From Paenirhodobacter ferrireducens (GTDB taxonomy: Bacteria > Pseudomonadota > Alphaproteobacteria > Rhodobacterales > Rhodobacteraceae), in the NCBI RefSeq assembly GCF_004022265.1, contig NZ_SAVB01000019.1, positions 60,697 through 124,696 of the forward strand: a stretch of 64,000 bases of DNA. Reading direction: 5' to 3'. The notes under the pieces are model-generated. The model saw only the letters and a program-made list of their open reading frames with translations. It had not been told where the DNA came from and did no database searches. Shown piece by piece: positions 60,318-64,000 of this stretch (the first letter of the stretch is position 1; every line of letters starts with the position of its first letter). A program made the position numbers and the translations under genes.

Positions 60318-62015
60318 ATGCCCCAGACCGACGAACCGACCGCCGCGAACCCCGGCCGCGCCGATGCCGCGCTGACCCGCCTTGCCGCCCCGGCCGCGCC
60401 CGCGCTTGGCCGCGCGGGTGCGCTTTCTGCACTGGCCGAACTCCTCTGGGCGGCACAGGCGGCACTGGTCGCGCTGGCGCTTGGCGGGCTCATCAGCGGC
60501 ACCGAACGGCTGTCGCCGCTGGCTGCCGCGGCGGGGTTCCTAGCGCTCGCCGCCCTTCGGGCACTCCTTGAGGCCCGCGCCGGGGCGCTTGCACAGCGCG
60601 CGGCGACGGCGCTGGTCGAAAGCACCCGGCACCGGCTGATCGGCGCCGCCGCACGGCAGGACGCCCGCGCCCGCAGCCCCGCCCCAGCCGAGCTTGCGAG
60701 CCTTGCCGCCGAGAAGGTCGCGATGCTTGCCCCCTGGGCCGCGCGCTACAGCCCGGCGATGGCACGGGTGCGGATCGTGCCGCTTGTCCTTCTGGCCCTC
60801 ACCCTGCCCTTCAGCTGGGCCGCGGCGCTGGTGCTGCTGGTGGCCGGCCCCCTGATCCCGGTCTTCATGGCGCTTGTCGGCATGGCCGCGCGCGACGCCT
60901 CCGAGCGGCAGATGGCCGAGATCGGCACGCTCAACACCCTGCTCGTCGACCGCATCGCCGCGGTGGCCGATCTGCGGCTTCTGGGCGCCGAGGCGCGGGC
61001 CGGCGCCGATCTTGCCGCCGCCTCGGACGATCTGCGCACCCGCACGATGCGGGTGCTGGCGGTGGCCTTCCTGTCCTCGACGGTGCTCGAGCTTTTCTCG
61101 GCGCTCGGCGTGGCGATGGTCGCGGTCTATGTCGGCTTCGCGCTGCTGGGCGAGCTGACCTTCGGCAGCTGGGGCGGGCTGTCGCCCGAGGCCGGGATCT
61201 TCCTGCTGATGATCGCGCCCGAATTCTTCCAGCCGCTGCGCGATCTGGCCGCCGCCTGGCACGACCGCGCCTCGGCCCTTGCCGTCGCGGGCGAGATCGA
61301 AGCGGCCGAGGCCGCCATCGCCGCTTCGGGCACGCTCCTGGGCCAGGGCGCACCGGCCGCGGCGCTGCCGCCCGCCCCCTTCCGCTGGCACGGGCTGGTG
61401 CTGTCGCCGGGCCCGGGCGCCGCCCTGCTCGGCCCGCCCGATGGCGCGGTGCAGCCGGGCGAAGCGCTGGCCATCGCCGGCCCTTCGGGCGTCGGCAAGA
61501 CCACGCTGCTTGCCGCGCTGGCCGGGCTGATCCGCCCCGAGGCGGGTGAGATCCGCTGGGGCGAGACGGTGCTTTCCGACAGCACCGCCGACGCGATCCG
61601 CGCCGGCATCGGCTGGCTGCCGCAGGCTCCGCGTTTCATCGACGCGCCGCTCGGCGAGGCGCTGATGCTGGGCCGCACGGGCGACCTTGACGCGGCGCTG
61701 ACCGCGGCGCAGGCACAGGGCATCGTTGCGGCACTGCCGGGCGGGCTGTCCACGCGGCTCGGCGATCTCGGCGGTGGCGTCTCGGGCGGCGAGGCGCGGC
61801 GGCTGATGATCGCGCGCGCCCATGCGGCGAAGGCGAGCCTGATCCTTGCCGACGAGCCGACGGCCGACCTTGACCCGGAAACGGCGCAGGCGGTGCTGAC
61901 GGGGCTTCTGGCCCTTCGCGCAACCGGCGCGGCGCTGATCGTGGCAAGCCACGACCCCGCGGTTCTCGGCGCCATGGACCGGGTCTTGCCGATGACGCCG
62001 GAGGGCCGCGCATGA
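60318..62015 (+). CDS. cydD: heterodimeric ABC exporter subunit CydD
   Basis: A 565-residue half-transporter exporting cysteine/glutathione to the periplasm, needed for cytochrome bd assembly. Six membrane helices occupy about residues 30-320 and the ATPase domain about 350-565. Walker A is GPSGVGKTT, signature GGGVSGGEARRLMIARA, Walker B LILADEPTADLD. The start at 60318 (MPQTDEPTAANPG) is the best ATG, preceded by a long purine stretch (GAAGGAAACG). It overlaps cydC by ATGA. Confidence 0.92.
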   Translation: MPQTDEPTAANPGRADAALTRLAAPAAPALGRAGALSALAELLWAAQAALVALALGGLISGTERLSPLAAAAGFLALAALRALLEARAGALAQRAATALVESTRHRLIGAAARQDARARSPAPAELASLAAEKVAMLAPWAARYSPAMARVRIVPLVLLALTLPFSWAAALVLLVAGPLIPVFMALVGMAARDASERQMAEIGTLNTLLVDRIAAVADLRLLGAEARAGADLAAASDDLRTRTMRVLAVAFLSSTVLELFSALGVAMVAVYVGFALLGELTFGSWGGLSPEAGIFLLMIAPEFFQPLRDLAAAWHDRASALAVAGEIEAAEAAIAASGTLLGQGAPAAALPPAPFRWHGLVLSPGPGAALLGPPDGAVQPGEALAIAGPSGVGKTTLLAALAGLIRPEAGEIRWGETVLSDSTADAIRAGIGWLPQAPRFIDAPLGEALMLGRTGDLDAALTAAQAQGIVAALPGGLSTRLGDLGGGVSGGEARRLMIARAHAAKASLILADEPTADLDPETAQAVLTGLLALRATGAALIVASHDPAVLGAMDRVLPMTPEGRA

Positions 62016-63691
62016 GACCGCTACTGCACATCGCCCGCCGGTTGCTCGCGGCCGAGCCCGTGGCCTTCCTGCGCGGCCTTGCGCTTGGCATCACCGTGCT
62101 TGCCATGGGCGCGGCGCTTCTGGGCCTCTCTGGCTGGTTCGTCACCGCCGCCGCCGCGGCGGGCATCGCAGGCATCGGCATCGGCTTCGACTTCTTCCGC
62201 CCCTCGGCCGGGGTGCGGTTCCTTGCCCTTGGCCGCTCGGGCGCACGCTATGGCGAGCGGATGCTGACCCATGAGGCGACGCTGCGCGCGCTCGCTGCGC
62301 TGCGGCTCGGCCTTTACGCCGGCATCACCCGCCTGCCCTTCGAGGCCCAGACCCGCCTGCGCGGCGCCGAGGCGCTGAACCGGCTGACCTCGGATGTCGA
62401 CGCGCTCGACGGGTTGCTGTTGCGCCTCGTGTTGCCGGCGGTCTCGGCGGTCGCAGTGCAGGCCGGTGCCTTCGTCGCGCTGTGGCTCCTCGTCGCGCCG
62501 GCCGTCGCCTGGGGGGTGCTTCTGTCCTTCGGGCTGGGCGGCGGCGTGGCGCTTGTCTTCACCCTGCGCCATGCGCGCGCCCGGTCCGAGGCCACCGAGG
62601 CCGCGCTGCAATCGCTGCGCGCGCAGGCGCTCGACCTTGCCCAAAGCCGCGCCGATCTGGCCGTGGCCGGGGCCCTCGCCCGGCAGGAGGCGGGGCTTGC
62701 CGCCACGGTCCGCGGCGAGGCCCGGGCCCGCGACGGGCTCGAGACGACCGAACGTCAGGGCGCTGCGGCAATCGCGCTGACCACGGGGCTCGCCGCCACC
62801 GTGGCGCTGGCCATGGGAGGATCGCTCGCCGCCGCCGGCACGATCAGCCCGGCCCGCGCCGCGATCGGCGTCTTCACCGCGCTCGCGCTCGGCGAGACGC
62901 TGGCGCTGTTGCGCCGGGGACTGGCCGAGCTTGGCCGGATGCAGGCCGCGGGCGCCCGCGTCGCGGCCCTCAGCGACACGCCCGCCCGGCCGCTGCCCGC
63001 CGGCCCCGCGCCGCACCCCGATCCGGCGGCGCCGCTTCTGCAGGTCATCGCCCTGCGCCATCACCGCGCGGGTGCCGCGCGCGACACCTTCGGCCCGCTC
63101 GATCTGAGCCTGTCGCGCGGCGAGATGGTGCTGCTCACCGGTCCCTCGGGTGCCGGCAAGTCGACGCTGCTTGCCGCCCTCGCCGGGCTGATCGCGCCGA
63201 CCGCGGGCGAGATCCGGCTGCTGGGCGCCCCCCTCGCCGCCTGGCCCGAGGCCGACCTGCGCGCGCATCTGACGCTGGTGCCGCAACGCTCGGCGCTGAT
63301 CGCGGGCAGCGTCGCCGAGAACCTGGCGCTTGCCTTCCCGGCCGGCACCGCCCTGCCCGAGGCCGAGGCCTGGGCCGCACTCGAGGCCGTGGCACTCGCC
63401 GATGTGCTGCGCGCGCGCGACGGGCTGGCCACCCGCCTTGGCCCCGGCGGCAGCGGCCTGTCGGGCGGCCAGGCGCGACGGCTGGTGCTTGCCCGCGCGG
63501 TGCTGCGCCGCCCCGATGTGCTGCTTCTCGACGAGCCGACCGAGGGGCTCGACCCCGCCACCGCCGGCGCCATGCTCGCCGGGCTGCGCGCCGCCCTGCC
63601 CGAATCGGGATTGCTCGTCGTCAGTCACCGCAGCACCGATGCCACCGCGGCGACTCGCTCCGTCTCTTTGCCATTTCACGGTCACGCCTGA
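62012..63691 (+). CDS. cydC: heterodimeric ABC exporter subunit CydC
   Basis: A 559-residue partner of CydD. The N-terminal LLAAEPVAFLRGLALGITVLAMGAALLGLSGWFVTAAAAAG is typical of CydC, followed by GVRFLALGRSGARYGERMLTHEATLR. ATPase motifs: Walker A GPSGAGKST, signature GLSGGQARRLVLARA, Walker B VLLLDEPTEGLD. The cydDC-cydAB order is common. A 183-bp gap with its own regulated promoter separates it from cydA. Confidence 0.94.
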   Translation: MRPLLHIARRLLAAEPVAFLRGLALGITVLAMGAALLGLSGWFVTAAAAAGIAGIGIGFDFFRPSAGVRFLALGRSGARYGERMLTHEATLRALAALRLGLYAGITRLPFEAQTRLRGAEALNRLTSDVDALDGLLLRLVLPAVSAVAVQAGAFVALWLLVAPAVAWGVLLSFGLGGGVALVFTLRHARARSEATEAALQSLRAQALDLAQSRADLAVAGALARQEAGLAATVRGEARARDGLETTERQGAAAIALTTGLAATVALAMGGSLAAAGTISPARAAIGVFTALALGETLALLRRGLAELGRMQAAGARVAALSDTPARPLPAGPAPHPDPAAPLLQVIALRHHRAGAARDTFGPLDLSLSRGEMVLLTGPSGAGKSTLLAALAGLIAPTAGEIRLLGAPLAAWPEADLRAHLTLVPQRSALIAGSVAENLALAFPAGTALPEAEAWAALEAVALADVLRARDGLATRLGPGGSGLSGGQARRLVLARAVLRRPDVLLLDEPTEGLDPATAGAMLAGLRAALPESGLLVVSHRSTDATAATRSVSLPFHGHA

Positions 63692-63753
63692 GGCATAATG
63701 TCTCTGCAGCCATGGATTCGCGGAAATCCGCCCGGCTGCGACCATCCGTCTCT

Positions 63754-63767
63754 TTGATCCGTATCAA
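63754..63767 (+). promoter_or_regulatory. FNR-type box upstream of cydA
   Basis: TTGAT-CCGT-ATCAA is a perfect match to the FNR/FnrL consensus TTGAT-N4-ATCAA. Its centre (63760.5) lies about 42 bp before the start site predicted from the -10 at 63791-63796, the spacing of class II FNR activation. Confidence 0.9.
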
Positions 63768-63790
63768 GGAGAGGGAAAGGAATGCCCGCA

Positions 63791-63796
63791 TATGAT
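63791..63796 (+). promoter_or_regulatory. cydA promoter -10 element TATGAT
   Basis: TATGAT is near the TATAAT consensus, with no good -35, as expected of an activator-dependent promoter. Predicted transcription starts at about 63802-63803, giving a leader of about 72 bases before cydA. Confidence 0.7.
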
Positions 63797-63874
63797 GCAT
63801 CCACGGGAGATGTTTTTCCGTATGCATCTTTTGCGGGACAACCTCCCGCGACAGGCAAGGGAATGGAGACGACG

Positions 63875-64000
63875 ATGGACCTTGATATTGTGGAGCTGTC
63901 GCGACTGCAGTTTGCGATGACGGCTCTGTATCACTTCCTCTTCGTGCCGCTGACGCTGGGATTGTCGATCCTGGTTGCGATCATGGAGACGGTCTATGTG
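63875..64000 (+). CDS. cydA: cytochrome bd ubiquinol oxidase subunit I, N-terminal part, cut by window edge
   Basis: Forty-two codons are visible before the window ends: [20 protein letters not shown] then [22 protein letters not shown]. This matches the CydA beginning almost residue for residue, including the His (residue 20) that binds high-spin haem in the bd oxidase. GGAGAC precedes the ATG at 63875. In-frame ATGs at 63782 and 63863 exist; the first lies upstream of the predicted transcription start, the second is too near its purine stretch. The oxidase uses quinol to reduce oxygen at low concentration. Confidence 0.95.
   Translation, partial: MDLDIVELSRLQFAMTALYHFLFVPLTLGLSILVAIMETVYV

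Noticed and set aside
63782..63874. 31-codon N-terminal extension of cydA from ATG 63782
   Set aside because: It would begin upstream of the predicted transcription start, adds a sequence foreign to CydA, and leaves the -10 inside coding sequence.
1..64000. CRISPR arrays, tRNA or rRNA genes, prophage modules
   Set aside because: Looked for regularly spaced repeats, cloverleaf-like sequences and phage structural genes; none was found.

Overview
The window is about 68-70% GC with dense, mostly co-directional operons and no rRNA or tRNA genes that I could see. Gene content (CP4-like aroA, aerobic cobaltochelatase cobS/cobT, MaoC-phosphotransacetylase fusion, Hint-domain protein, DUF1284 and DUF2218 proteins), an alphaproteobacterial LexA box and a SAM/SAH-type riboswitch before metK all point to a Rhodobacteraceae chromosome (Rhodobacter/Paracoccus-like). 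The species cannot be named from sequence alone.

Layout. (1) 1-10063: a siderophore-iron uptake island. It has an AraC-type regulator (cut by the window edge), TonB-dependent receptor, periplasmic esterase, DUF2218 protein, binding protein, two FecCD permeases, ATPase, and a dedicated ExbB-ExbD-ExbD-TonB energiser. The second ExbD has Asn in place of the conserved membrane Asp. No siderophore biosynthesis genes are present, so use of a foreign siderophore is likely. (2) 10101-17546: a minus-strand polyamine-type ABC importer (potDBCA-like), XRE-cupin regulator, PuuB-like FAD oxidase and aldehyde dehydrogenase. (3) 17861-19108: a decayed IS3-family element with matching end repeats and a possible 5-bp target duplication. 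(4) 19269-25494: housekeeping genes rpsA, cmk, aroA, trmB and lexA; lexA has four GAAC half-sites in an exact 11-bp register over its promoter. (5) 25488-34809: comEC, gltX, gltA, DUF1284, a short-chain dehydrogenase and surE-pcm-nlpD. (6) 34977-39228: a lone FbpC-like ATPase, an atypical SDR, a Hint protein and a DUF808 membrane protein. Three copies of an inverted-repeat element sit in the gaps of regions 5 and 6. (7) 39381-44907: cobS, an FMN reductase, cobT and an aminopeptidase P.

(8) 44973-49534: ackA with the MaoC-Pta fusion, a D-lactate/glycolate dehydrogenase-like flavoprotein and an NTF2-like protein. (9) 49612-57446: metK under a SAM/SAH riboswitch, lnt, corC, ybeY, phoH and miaB, with a small lipoprotein and an OmpA-like protein inserted that share one Cys/His/Trp module. 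(10) 57588-64000: a glycosyltransferase-like protein, pxpBC, cydDC and the start of cydA. The cydA promoter shows a perfect FNR box centred about 41.5 bp before the predicted start site.

Most of the window is ordinary core genome. The most rewarding parts are the ExbD pair, the regulatory DNA (LexA array, FNR promoter, riboswitch), the intergenic repeat family, and the lipoprotein/OmpA pair.
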